Positions 26,531 through 38,150 of a stretch of DNA of 64,000 bases are shown piece after piece. Below the pieces are notes generated by a model. It did no database searches, was not told the origin of the DNA, and saw nothing but the letters and a program-made list of their open reading frames with translations. The stretch's first letter is position 1, and every line of letters starts with the position of its first letter. Made by a program: the position numbers and the translations under genes. The stretch spans positions 1,426,001 to 1,490,000 of the forward strand of contig JASVEC010000005.1 of assembly GCA_030770535.1 (NCBI GenBank), in the 5' to 3' direction. This DNA is from Batkoa obscura. Taxonomy: Eukaryota > Entomophthoromycota > Entomophthoromycetes > Entomophthorales > Batkoaceae.

Positions 26531-28480
26531 ACAGCACATTCCATACCCATGACTAGAAGCCACTTTAAATTACTTCAAGTATCTATAAAAATAAAGGTGA
26601 GGAATTATTAATTACTTTGCTAACGCTTTAAATTTAAGAAACTAATATGTTTAGTATTGCTGGTTTAAAGAAATCAACCGATAAGCTCATAACACAATCT
26701 TATTAAAAGTGAAAACTATAATTTTAAAAAAAGGATATCATACAATATGTATAATGATATAAGAAATAAAGAACAAATGCTTTATGAAATTTGCTTAAAG
26801 CTTTGCTATCAAGGATCTAAATATCATTTGGTTCAAACTAACCTATTATTTGATCTTTTGTGCACAAAAGACAATCTTATAATCTTGAAGATAGGAAAAT
26901 ATTATTTCGTATTAATTTTTATTCCATTTTTATTTTTTATAATAATTTACATCATTATAAATTAAATGATTTTTTGGTACTTGTAAATTTATTAACAGTT
27001 GCTGGTTAAAATACTTTAAATACCGATTTTATTTTTATTCTTAACAGCAATTGTTTTCATTAAAAATTATTTAAAAGCTATGAGGCTGAAATTTATATAA
27101 AATTTGCTTTTAATTTTTTTCACACATAAGTTGCTGATATAGCTTATAAAAAAGTCCTTGTTTAGTTAAATTTTTAAATTTTATGTTAAATTCTATTTTA
27201 GATAAATTACTGAAAATTTAGTTCTTTAATTACACACCAATTAGATTAAGTTCCAGATTGTTTTTCGGTTAATCTAAAATACTTTATAACTTGTTTTAAT
27301 GCTTCATTACATAATATCATTTTTTGCCATTACTTTTATAGATGCAAACCTTTACTTATACCTCCCTGCTCATCCCTTATTGCTATCTAGTATTTAATAT
27401 ACAATGTTATTATTAAATAAAATATTTTGTTTTATTGTTTGACTTGAACTAAATTTAAACTAAAGAATTTAAAATAAGGAATTTAAATCATTTCAATTTG
27501 TTCTGTTCTGCTTTTACGCAAATTCGCTGCATTAGCCTTTCGGTTTAATGCGGATTTTTGGACATTTGGCTTGCAATAGTTGCCAATTAAATAGGCAAAT
27601 CCGTCGTTAGTAATCTAAGCCGGTTTAATACAATATTTATAACTCAATAAATAAACAATAATTTGAGGTAGATGAAAGCTAAAGAATTAAATTAAGGTGT
27701 AAAGATATATATGCAAACAAACTTATCTATCAATACAATAATTTTCTTTATTAAAATAAATGGACAAAGTAAGTTCCGATTATCTAGATAAGTGAATAAA
27801 ATCAAATAAGGTAATCAGAGATGTAAATAAGGTGTAAAGGTAAAGCATTGAAATAGTATACCAACTTAAAGTTACAAATCGTGCTTTGATATCTGATTTA
27901 AAATAAACAAATAAAACGTGAGATTAAGAATAGTACATTCTATAAATTAGTATATTTTCCATTTAAATTGAGCATTTTATTTTAATGTGGCTTAAGTGGT
28001 GTCAAGGGATACGGTACAATTATTAATAATTAAATAATTAAATGATTATTTAATTATTAATATTATTTTATTATAAGTTGAAATTAATTAATAAATTACT
28101 AAAATAGACTATAAAAAACAAAAAATTATAATATTTTTATAATGTTTACTTATAAGATAAAATTTTATATGTGGGATAAAATGATATAGAATAATCTAAT
28201 ATGAACCTTCTTTTATTGAAACTAATTTAGAGAAGAAACGATTAAGGGTTTCTTTAAGTAATAATTAAAGAAGATAGATGAAATAAGTAGAATTTCTACA
28301 TCAAATGATTAATTCAACTATTTAAAACTATGAATTGATTAAAGAATAAATTTACCAACTTTAAAATATCTATGCACCCAGCTTACCAATTGTTCTCTTG
28401 AATTTCAAACTATAAAATAAATAAATCGAATTAAAAATTAAAGTTTTATTTTGTTTTTTTAATTATAATTTAATTTCGAT
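26531..28480. other. Intergenic region with a GC-richer island
   Basis: I call no gene. A 72-codon open frame at 26747-26965 ends in a hydrophobic stretch but matches nothing I know. Positions 27500-27625 are clearly less AT-rich and contain an imperfect hairpin (AAATTCGC...GCGGATTT) and the sequence CGGTTTAAT twice. The receptor's 5' flank is at the right end. Confidence 0.5.
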
Positions 28481-29497
28481 ATGGCAGATTTAGCAACTAG
28501 TTTAGTTGTAGATATAATCATGTTCTTATTGTCCTTCGTAGCAATAGGATGTAGTGGGTTAGTATTTTATATTAGTATTTTTAGAAATGGTATTAGAGGA
28601 GCTGACTTCTTACCAATAATTATAATGTGTACACTAGATAGTTTAATGGGGATATCATGGATTGTTTTTGATTTTATGAAATGGATATCAAATTATGAGA
28701 TAATGCATGACGAGAATATTGCTTGTCAAATTCAAGCTGTTATTTCATTAGGAGTTTTGGAAGCTTCAATAGACTGTGCTACTATCTTAGCTATCTTAAG
28801 ATTTGTAGTTATTATTTTACAAGTTAAAATTAATAAAATATATTTCAATATCGCAACTGTAACTATGGTATCATTATCAATAACATTAGCAATAGTATCA
28901 GGATCTTATAAATCAGGGAGAGTGATGCCAACGAATAGTTATTGTGAATTAATAACATTAGCCAATATACCATTTAACGCATTTTATAGTAAATGGTTAT
29001 TAGTAAGAATATTCTTACTTCCGATTGTTATCGCAATATGTTATGGTGGCATATTAATTAAATATATCAATTTGTTAAGAAATTTAAAGCTATTGAAATA
29101 TAGTTATTATGTTGATCAAAACTTTGATAATGCTAATAATACCAAATCTTATACTGAACCGGTTCGTAATATTAAAAGGAGTATCACTGCTTTAGCTATA
29201 GGTAACATAAAGCTGTATTATAAAACTACAATATACTAACATTAATTAGGTATAGTAGCTTATATCATTGTGTTCGCTCCAAGTTATATAACTAATATAG
29301 TACAAGATATAACTAATGCAGATAATCGTGAGGTCTGGGTTGACGCTGTTGTCGTGATATCAATTATGTCCATTATTCTAATTAACCCTATCTTCGCACT
29401 TTTAGTACATGATGAAACCAAAGTAGAAATGGAACATTTATTTGGGAAGTGGAGGTTATCATCAAGTCCAAACTTATCAAGCTATAATCTAGCTTAA
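28481..29497 (+). CDS. Seven-helix receptor, class-A-like GPCR, paralogue
   Basis: This is a paralogue of the receptor at 21275-22291. Two exons, 28481-29201 and 29250-29497, give 322 residues; the 48-nt GT-AG intron has a good branch site (ACTAAC) just before its acceptor. Seven hydrophobic helices are visible. The start MADLATSLVVDIIMFLLSF is nearly identical to the paralogue. The disulfide cysteines (ACQIQAV and SYCELIT) and the helix-7 ILINPIFALLVHDETKVEM are kept. The third inner loop and the C-terminal tail are the most changed parts, as expected if G-protein coupling or regulation diverged. The two genes are head to head with a dead S41 peptidase gene between them. Confidence 0.85.
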
Positions 29498-30057
29498 TTA
29501 TAAAACCCAAGCTAAAATTTAAATTTATTTGAAATAAATGATTTATAATAATACCTTTAATTTTAAGCTATTAAGGTTCTTTTATTTAAATTCAAACCTA
29601 AATCTATCAAGGTTTCAAAGTTGAACATGTGCATTTATATTATAAAACACCATTTGAAATATATTTCTAGACTATTTTATCAAGACTATATAGATGATCC
29701 CTTCATAAAAAAATCAACTAGGCTAAATAAAAAGTTAATGAAACCCTTTTGAAATTTTAATGATATTCCGTTCTCACAACAATGGAACACTTGACCTATG
29801 GTTGCCTTGCAAGACTTAATAATAACAATAATAACACCGTATATCCCATATGAGTAAATTTAAAATCCTGGTTATAATTATTAGTAAATTTTCCTGTTTG
29901 ATTTTGGTTTAGATTCGTAAAATTTGTATGGTTCATCTCAAAATTCGATAAAAATAGTTGTGTACATTTCATTTATGCTTAATTTATAAATTATTCAAGG
30001 AATAATGACTGTAAAAAAATTGAATTTCAAGTTTAATAAATTTACATACTATTAACA

Positions 30058-30161
30058 ATATAAGGGTGTTTTTTGATTTCATCACTTTTTCCATTTTTAA
30101 GCGCTGTTTGAGCGGAAAGATTGTTAGTAAAATTCTTAAACAAAAAAATACATCCCCATAT
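30058..30161 (+). mobile_element. MITE, TGGGGATG family
   Basis: The left end is ATATAAGGGTGT and the right end ACATCCCCATAT, with the interior complete apart from single-base losses in the T runs. Confidence 0.92.
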
Positions 30162-30314
30162 GTTCATTTTACAACTTAGTTATTACATGTAACTCGATAA
30201 TAATAATTAATTAACTAAATATAGCGTTTAAACGGTTTTTATTGACTTTGGTTATCGTATAGTATTGTATTTTTAAAGCCACAGTTAAAATATTCTTTAA
30301 TTTTAAAAAGGCTG

Positions 30315-30355
30315 GAACAAGCTCAGTGCCATCCCTCGGTGATGAGCTTATGTTC
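30315..30355. repeat. Inverted repeat able to form an 11-bp stem
   Basis: GAACAAGCTCA is followed, after a 17-nt loop (GTGCCATCCCTCGGTGA), by TGAGCTTATGTTC. The pairing is perfect except for one bulged A. The segment is much less AT-rich than its surroundings. It could be a structured RNA or the scar of an inverted element; the sequence alone does not decide. Confidence 0.5.
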
Positions 30356-30630
30356 TATTTTCTATTTGAGAAACTATAACTAATATACAATAATTTAAAT
30401 AAGTTGTTTTTTATTAATATGTACTATTAGAGTTTGAAACACATTTGTGCTATAAATTATATAAAACCTAAACAACATTTTTGTAAGTTTTGCACACTTA
30501 ACAATATTTCTATAAATTCATAATAATACAATAATTAATCTTCTTTTAGCTATTAATAAATCAAAATTATGTTAGATATTTCTTTATTAAGCACTAGGTT
30601 TTTTAAATACTCTTTATAGCCACGAATCAG

Positions 30631-31906
30631 CTATTGTGCTTCAACTATGGTATTACTATTCTTTTGCTCAAGTTCAAGCTCTTCTTTACGTAATACAAAG
30701 TTATTATTAAGATCGGGTAATGTAGGCTGGCGAATGGGATAAGCAATAGTTGCGTCAAAAACCCTATATTAAATGTCAATAAATTGATAAATAAAATAAT
30801 TCATTCTTACTTAGCATTAACTTTGTAAGATTTAGGCCCAGATGAAGATCTTTCGCTTAAACCACTAGAATTATTGTCTTTTTCATAAAATTGGCTATCT
30901 TTGTTATAACTATTATTTCCTTTAAAGTTATTGATACGACGAGCCGGTTGCTTATCTTCTCTCTTTACATATTGAGGTTGGGGAGGTTTAGTTTTAGAAA
31001 CTCTTATATGACGCTCTTCCCCTACTCCTTGACTATAGTGATAAAGGCCAAACCTTTCTGCAATAGCATGTACAATTTTACGTTGCGTTGAATCAAGAAC
31101 GGGTGGATAAATTAAAGCTTCACGAGTATCATCTTCATAAAACGAAGCAATCTGTTCATAAAATGCATTTATTTGTTCATTATTAAAGTCCAACTCTTCA
31201 TTTTCACCTTTATTTTGCTTGTTAAGATCTTCATCTTTGAAAGAATTTAATTTTAAAATTTACAATTACTTAATTAACTTACTGTTTGTTTCATTTGATA
31301 TTGAATTTATATTTTCATTAGAACCATTAATTTGATTTGAATTGGCATTTGAGTTGGAATTATATTCTCTTCTTTCAGCACCATTCGACTTCTTGTATTC
31401 AATTTTAAGTTTTCTTCCACATAATTCAACTCCTCGAATTGATTTAATTACAAGAGCTGTTTCTTCAGGAGTGCGGAAGTTGGCAAATGCAAGCCCACGA
31501 AAAATACCATTATCTAGATGATAGTTTAAAGCAAATGGTGTTGGTAAACCAAGATGGGACTAAAATTAAGTTTACAATTCTTTTTTAATAATCTAAATCA
31601 ACTTACAAAGATATCCAAAAGCAATTCACGTTTAATTGAAAAGGGTATATTTTTAATTACAACTGCAGTAGGGATGTAATCTAAATCATTATTGTTTCTG
31701 TTATTTAATCTATAATCCGAAGACTATTTAAAGAATTTAAAAAATATGTAATTTAATCAAATTTAAGTTACCTTATGTTTAGGACGTCTATTTTGGTTTG
31801 ATACTTTTTTCAAATTTTGGTTTGAAGCTTCTTCACTTCGTTTAGTTTCATTTCCCAAGTCTAAGTTTTCTAGCTGAGCTGGAAGATCATTATTTGTGTC
31901 TGTCAT
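30631..31906 (-). CDS. RRM-R3H RNA-binding protein (Pin4/Cip2 type)
   Basis: This is a predicted cytoplasmic RNA-binding protein of the fungal Pin4 / Cip1-Cip2 group, which in yeasts acts in mRNA stability and cell-cycle/stress control. Five exons run on the minus strand (31772-31906, 31607-31723, 31283-31559, 30811-31234, 30631-30763; introns 47-48 nt), giving 361 residues. The RRM is at about residues 62-136: TAVVIKNIPFSI is RNP2-like and RGLAFANFR is RNP1-like. The R3H domain is at about 196-257 (YPPVLDSTQRKIVHAIAERF, then HIRVSK). An Asn-rich linker separates them. The C terminus carries VFDATIAYPIRQPTLP, a conserved motif of this group as I recall it. The start MTDTNNDLPAQLENL is the only in-frame ATG before the first intron. 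Confidence 0.88.
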
Positions 31907-33104
31907 TTTGGTGTTTTGTATTGATATATATAGTTAATAAAGCTAAAGTAAAAAAACGAGTCAAGGTAATCGAAGAGGTTTAAGTTGCTTGTGATATGTT
32001 TATGCCGAGTTTAGGTCTTGAAAATAATAGTTTGCGTAAGGTCGTAGGGGCTCCCCTTGAATAGTTATTGAGCACTTTCTAAGTACTTCTACTTCTGGTT
32101 TACTAAAAAAGTTACCTCCTACTTTTACGTTATATTTAAGTCTTTATGCAGCTATTTTAACCTTATGATTGCAAAAAGATGTGGGTTAGCCAATTAAATC
32201 AGTCAATAAGGTTCTACAACTAACCAATAAATTGGGTTAAATTCCTAAAGTATAAAAACCATTATGACTAAGCTCTATTACATTTCAAGTTGATAATAAA
32301 CTTGTTTATTTTGTTAGAAAAGTTTAAAGATATTACACAACTTAGTTCTACTTTCTATTTAATAAAACACGCCCTCATAGGTTCAAAAATTTTAAAAAGA
32401 GCTCTTACACGAAAGAATGATTGCTAATGAATTTTCAATACTTTATCATGCCTTCTTATTTAGTATTTAAATGTTATAAGACACAAAACACTTATAAACT
32501 TAAAAGTCATATAATTTATTAAATAAACATTTAAAATAGCTAATTTTCTATACCACACTATTTTTTATGAAAACATTAGTGAAATGAAATAGTGAATAAA
32601 TATTTTAAGTCTTAATCTAAAAATAGTTCAAATTCGAGCTATTTTCTATAAATATCCCTTTATATGTACGATTGGACCATGTTTATATTTTCATTTTTAA
32701 GTACTGTAATATAGTAACTTATCATTCAAATATGAGTGTTTAAAACCTGGTTAAAAAAAATAAAATCGGAAAATTATTTTTTGTCCATTTTTTATGTAGC
32801 ATAAACTGTTTAAAAAAATATCAGCCAAATACTAGACAAAAAACGTTCCACTATGAGTAATTTTTAAATTAAGCAGTAACTACTTTTGTAGTGCTGGTGC
32901 TGCTTAATTCGCAATTTTTACTAAAAATCAAAATAGATAGTGAACCAAGCTTTTAAACTATCCATATACAATATTGAAATAAAGAACAAATTAATAGTGC
33001 CTCTTGATTGGCTACAAGTAATAATTTGATTTCCCATTGATAAATTTAATCCTTAGTAATTTAATTAACAAACGTAATGAATTGTGAAATTGTTTTTACC
33101 TAAA
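31907..33104. other. Divergent intergenic region
   Basis: This region lies between the divergent RRM-R3H and NAA10 genes. I see no gene or repeat. A segment near 32767-32800 (TTTTTTGTCCATTTTTTATG) faintly recalls the MITE arm. Confidence 0.5.
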
Positions 33105-33795
33105 ATGAATATACGTCAAGCAACAGTAAAATATAAAGATCAATGCAGTATAATCAATAATTAACTATTCTTCAGGCTGATGATCTTTTAGCGATTCAAC
33201 ATTGCAATATTAGTAATTTACCAGAAAATTATCAAATCAAGTACTGTAAGGAAATGTAAAATTAAGTAGATGGATTAAATAATAATTAGATCTTTATCAT
33301 GCATTAAGTTGGCCTCAATTAAGTTATGTAGCTGAAGACCCAAAAGGACGTATTGTAGGTTATGTTTTGGCCAAAATGTAAATAAAGTTTAAAACAATAA
33401 AAAATAAATTAAAAAAATAAATAGGGAAGAAGAAAATAATGAATTACCTCATGGTCATATAACTTCATTATCGGTGATGCGTAACTATAGACGATTAGGT
33501 ATAGCTGATAAATTAATGAATCAATCACGTAATTTAATTATATTTGAATATAAACTAAAAACTAATAGTTTAGAAAAAATGATGGTGGAATGCTATAAAG
33601 CAAAATATGTATCCCTACATGTTAGAGTTGGAAATAAAGCTGCATTTAGTTTATATCATAATACGCTAAAATTTAGGTAGGTACATTTCCAAAACAATAA
33701 TACTCTAATTAACTGTTAATAGTATTCATGAAACTGAAAAGAAATATTATGCCGATGGAGAAGATGCCTATTCTATGCGCAAAATATTATCATAA
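33105..33795 (+). CDS. NAA10: N-alpha-acetyltransferase NatA catalytic subunit
   Basis: This is the catalytic subunit of NatA (Ard1/Naa10), which acetylates nascent protein N termini on the ribosome with Naa15. Six exons are inferred: 33105-33125, 33176-33245, 33290-33377, 33425-33528, 33574-33676 and 33723-33795, giving 152 residues with introns of 44-50 nt. Near-identical family blocks are [73 protein letters not shown] (acetyl-CoA loop RRLGIA), [16 protein letters not shown] and [12 protein letters not shown]. Intron 4 (33529-33573) is 45 nt with no in-frame stop. Removing it restores the family spacing between the acetyl-CoA loop and AKYVSLHVR. The C-terminal acidic tail of animal Naa10 is absent, as in a minimal enzyme. 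Confidence 0.95.
33529..33573 (+). other. Stop-free 3n intron in NAA10
   Basis: It begins GTAATTTAAT and ends ACTAATAGTTTAG, with a CTAAT branch-like site. It is 45 nt and open in frame, so an unspliced reading would add 15 residues that other Naa10 proteins lack. Confidence 0.8.
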
Positions 33796-33987
33796 TTTAA
33801 TGTCTAAACTAATGTAAAGCTTGACAATAAAAATAATGCTTTTGTGAAAAGTAATACAAAATATATTCTAGAAACTAAAAACACAATGTCTCATATAAAT
33901 TTCCTAATATGTAAATTGTTTATAAACAATATTTATTTAAGTTAATATAGACAGACTATTTATTTAATATAAATATATCAGTTTATT

Positions 33988-34889
33988 TTAGTTGTCCCAG
34001 GTGTTGGCAGCTGGAGCGGCTGGTTCGTCACCCCAGTTACCGGCGGCTTCTTCCTCATCCCAGTTACCACCAGCACCAGTAGCAGATACTGAGGCAGCAA
34101 TAGCTGGGTTAATAGCACCTGAAGCAGTTTCTCCAGAAACTTCATAGCCAGTTTCAGCAGCAAAACCATCTTCTTCTTGGACTTCTTCAGCTTCTTCATT
34201 TTCTTTTTCAATCTCTTCTGGGTCACGGTAGAAGAACATATCAACCATAACGTCCCATGGTTGATCACGGGCAATAGTTCCACGAAGACGGAGGACTTCA
34301 CGGGCTAATAACCACCATCCGAGACCAACGGAATGTTTACCTTTGTTGTTCATTGGGATAGCTACATCAACGTATTTAAGAGTAGCATCAACATCGGCGA
34401 AAGCAATAACTGGAACGTTAACGTAAGCAGCTTCTTTAATTGGTTGGAAATCAGAAATTGGATCAGTAACAATTACAAGGCGTGGCTCACGGAAAGCACG
34501 GGTAATGTAATTGGTGAAAGTACCTGGGGTGAAACGACCAGCAACGGCGGTGGCACCGATGTTGGAAGCAAATTTAAGTACGGCACGTTGACCGTAGTTA
34601 CGGGCAGAGATGACAACAATATCTTGTGGATTTTCAATGGCAGCAATGATACGGGCAGCTAATACCAATTTTTCCCAGGTTTTACCAATGTTGATAATGT
34701 TAACACCATCAGCACGGGTTTTGTAAACGTAACGAGACATGGTTACTTGGGAGTTTTTGGTCCCAATGTGGGATTCAGCAGCAAGGAGAAGCTTGATATC
34801 TTCTTCAGTGGCTTTTTTCGAGTTTAATAACTAGTTGACATTTAGTGTAAATGATACTTACCTTGGAGAACAGCGGGTAACTTAGACAT
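33988..34889 (-). CDS. RPS0: 40S ribosomal protein uS2 (S0/SA)
   Basis: This is a component of the 40S subunit, near the exit of the mRNA channel. Two exons, 34862-34889 and 33988-34811 (50-nt intron), give 283 residues. It begins [20 protein letters not shown], and [20 protein letters not shown] follows. Typical uS2 blocks include [52 protein letters not shown] and RLVIVTDP. The acidic, Trp-containing tail ([16 protein letters not shown]) is like other eukaryotic S0/SA proteins. The frame's ATG at 34740 is internal and the conserved N terminus lies in the upstream exon. Codon use is biased toward C-ending codons, as in other strongly expressed genes here (for example NDK). Confidence 0.96.
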
Positions 34890-35885
34890 TCTGTCAAATA
34901 TAATTAGGGTATGACAATAACTAATTGGATTTATAAGTTAGTTGTGATTTCTTCAATTTCGTTCATCTTTATCCAACAATTTACAGTGAAAAATTCGCTT
35001 CTTATTTTGTAATGGATGTGTTCGTTTTATTTATCATCTGTTCCTTTATTTATAATATTATGTATAAACTTACAAAGAGTACCAAGTATAGCTTTACGGC
35101 TGGTAAAGAAAGGGACTGGATTTTTTATATACATCTAAGTATCAAATACTATTCCTTGGTTATCGATTATCCATCAATTCAATTTGCCAACCTTTTTGGT
35201 TAATTTTGAGTTTTGATTGGTTCACTTTAAAAACAACAAGTTCGAAATAATTTAAATGAATAAAAAATAAGTTATTATACACTATCATTCTTTTTTAATA
35301 TAGTGGTAATAAATTAAAATTATTGCTGTAATTTTATTCATTATATATACAAGCCATCCTTTTAAGTTATATGAACATTGTATAAAGTAGCTTTTTTATT
35401 TAACTCTATTAAAAATTGAACTCTTATTTGTTTTTTATAAGCTTTTTTATCTTTAAAAATATCGATGAAAGATTATAAGCAAAACTTTATAATTATAGTA
35501 AGATATGCTAAATAGGACTTCAATACATATATAACACTTTTTTTTAAAACGTGCTGTTAAAATGTTCCTAATTAAACCTTTTTATTTTGATTAAAACTAT
35601 TTTTACACCATTAACTGTAATTTAAGTATTCTGTACTTTTATTTATTAAATATATTATAAAATATTAAAGTTAAGCTCAATTATTTATTTATTTATTGTA
35701 TTTGTAATTTAAAAAATCCCTTTAATAATAAAAACAACCTTCAAATTTAAATAAACAACACTATAAATTTACTGCTATTATAACTTTTTCATGGATTATA
35801 AAATTAAATGTTGATGTAAGATTGTTAGGCAGAAAATAAAAGATGTATTAGTTGACTATTTTATTATAACATATCTCTATCAAAC
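34890..35885. other. Intergenic region, gene-free
   Basis: AT-rich DNA with no credible gene. A 63-codon open frame at 35012-35203 matches nothing I recognise. Confidence 0.55.
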
Positions 35886-38150
35886 CTAAACAAATTTCTT
35901 TTCTTTAGCAACTCTGATCCAATTAATGGATGGATCTTCAGTCGGAACATTAGTATGATATAAATAGTGGCTAGATTCCCTTGCTAAAAATTCTAAAGGA
36001 ATAGGTTTTTCATTCTTATCTGGGAAATGAGAATATAGGGATGTATTTTTCTGTTTAAGAACTTTATTAACAGTTTTTCCACTCAAGTATTGCTCAAAAA
36101 GTGGAAAAAGTGATGAAATCAAAAAACACCCTCATATGCTTGCTCAAGAGCAATTTCTAACGCTACTTGAGCTGGGAACGGTTTAGGTGCTAAAGGATGA
36201 TCTTAGAGCACACTTATTATTTCATTTGATTGATCAAACCTGACAACATTAGCATCATTCATTGAACCAGCAGTAGACTTAGGTGAGTTTTTGGTTTTTG
36301 TTTTACCGATTGTATAAATTTCAACATCTGATAGTTCTTGGAATCCATTTATAAATAAACCACAAGTTGAATAACAAATTGAACCTGACATTATTGGAAT
36401 ATTCTCTAAATCAAATGGAGTCTCAGGATTGTTATTAGCAAATACTGACATGAAATCTTCAGAACCACAATTATCAGAAAAAAAGCTAGTATATCTGTTT
36501 TCTACGTCACTTCTTTCATTGTTTTTAAGCAACAACTCAAAGATATTCTTATAATGAGATTCATCTGGTTTATAAAAGGTAGCTGGATTAAATTCCATAA
36601 ACGAGGTTGTATCCTTAATCATTAAAGAAGTAATTATTGGACTTAAGTGCATATCAAGTCTAAAAGGTTTAAATTTTTTACCTAACAAATATTTCATAAT
36701 AGAATAACCATGTCATATTGTACCGTCACCATTGTTACTAATATCAATAATCAGCCTTTTAACATCATACTGCTTAAATAACTTAAATCCTTTCATAACT
36801 TCTTTTTTAAACCCAAGCTCATCAGCTTCTGAATTAAAATCTTGGATAATAAAAACACCAACGTCTTTATTAAAAATGTAGCAATTACAAAAATTTCCAG
36901 TTATTCCTAGTTTGTTAATCTTGATTTCTGGTGAACCAAATAATTTTTTTTATTTCGCCACTAATCTTTATATCTTTTTCAACAATTTACTTTGATTTAG
37001 CTTCATTTTCTTTAGTCCTTTATGCTTCTTGTTCTGCTAGCATTGCCTTTTCTGCTTCTTCAGTTATATTTTGATTAGTTGTATTAGTATCTGCTTTGGG
37101 TGCGCAAAATTTTTGATAATAATCTTTATTACTTTTAAACCTTCCATTAAATGAGGCAATATATGGAGCCCTTACAGCTTCTTTATTGTTTTTTACGTTC
37201 ATTTCAGATACAACTGCATTTTTAGAAGGTAGAATAAATGTTTGTGCGAAATCACCAATTTTTTTCCAACACATCTTTTTCTAAGATAGTACGATATAAA
37301 GCCCTATTTACTCTTAAATGTATATCACGAGAAGAAGTACGTGTGATATCAGCATTCTTTTCAATTGCAAGGAATGGGTCCATACCGTTTATCTTTTGAA
37401 CAATCGCGCCATCAAATTTTTCAACATCAATTCCTAAACTTGCCTATTTCTTAACTTGAAATTCTTCAAAGGGATAGCCGCCTTTTACTTTAACTACTAA
37501 GCTATTATCTTGTTCAATAATAGGAAGTGGGAAAAGTAATATGAAGACATAAGTTCAATAGCAATTAGGAACATAAGCAGTGTGACCATCCCTCAGCTCT
37601 TAAGTGTTTTAAAACCATCCGCTTGGAATGCCATATCTGTAGTATACTTTTTCTCTCTTAACAATGGCAAAGCTACTTCAATATCCACTGTTTTTCCCTT
37701 TTCATGTACATCAACAGAGCGTTTTCTATAAATACCTGAAAAAGCATAAAATAGTAAAATTTTCCATAAAGCATCCAAATCTTAATATCTGATCTTAGGA
37801 TTAAAAGGAAAGCTATTATAGCACTCTAAGGCCTGCTCATAGGTATATGGTTCCCTTTTCTTGCCAATTATACCACATGGGTCACTTGTAATGTCCGGTT
37901 TGTCTGATTTATCATTAGAAATCCGCTCTAAAAACGATTGTTTGTCATTTTCTTGAAGCTCATTCTCTTTAACTTCCTTTTCCTCCTTTTTCTCTTTAAG
38001 CTTTGTTTCCACTGGCTTACTGGTATTGTTTGGAATTTTTTCAGGCTGAGTTTCATTTGCTTTAGGAGTAGGGTTCCCATTAATCAATAAAGAGGATCCC
38101 AATGCAAATAGTAAAGAGTTCAGTTTTATTAATTTAGTATTACTCAACAA
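35886..38150 (-). pseudogene. S41-family serine peptidase pseudogene B, with MITE insertion
   Basis: This is a less decayed S41 peptidase relic. The N terminus is a signal peptide (LLFALGSSLLINGNP), followed by a Lys/Glu-rich pro-region. Blocks then include YTYEQALECYNSFPFNP, DALWKILLFYAFSGIY, IIDISNNGDGTI next to HGYSIMKYLLGKKF (core of the S41 domain) and SGSICYSTCGLFINGF. The last resembles the catalytic-Ser segment of fungal S41 enzymes (xSTC). Breaks include an in-frame TAA before DLDALW, a TGA in the NNGDGTI-HGYS segment, further stops and frameshifts between 37275 and 37600 and between 36700 and 37020, and a stop after NEIISVL. A MITE (36033-36137) interrupts the C-terminal part. Family known: secreted fungal S41 peptidases, including UstP of ustiloxin clusters. 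At least five breaks make it non-functional. Confidence 0.78.
36033..36137 (-). mobile_element. MITE inserted in S41 pseudogene B
   Basis: The ends are ATATAGGGATGT and ACACCCTCATAT. It splits the C-terminal coding part of the dead peptidase gene, between ALEIALEQA and YSHFPDKNEKPIPLEF on the minus strand. Confidence 0.92.

Larger units (their letters stand above)
29498..30630. other. Intergenic region with MITE and a strong hairpin
   Basis: No gene is visible. A MITE lies at 30058-30161 and an inverted repeat with an 11-bp stem at 30315-30355. Confidence 0.55.

Noticed and set aside
29202-29249. Premature end of the second receptor
   Set aside because: The stop lies inside a 48-nt intron with good splice sites. 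Splicing gives a full seven-helix protein, so the gene is not broken.
30339-30355. C/D-box snoRNA at the hairpin
   Set aside because: GTGATGA matches a C box, but there is no D box at a suitable distance and no terminal stem of the right kind.
34333-34662. Long plus-strand frame opposite the uS2 gene
   Set aside because: It is the antisense shadow of a strongly conserved ribosomal protein gene. The same holds for frames opposite or out of frame with GSH1, the S28 genes and the tyrosinase.
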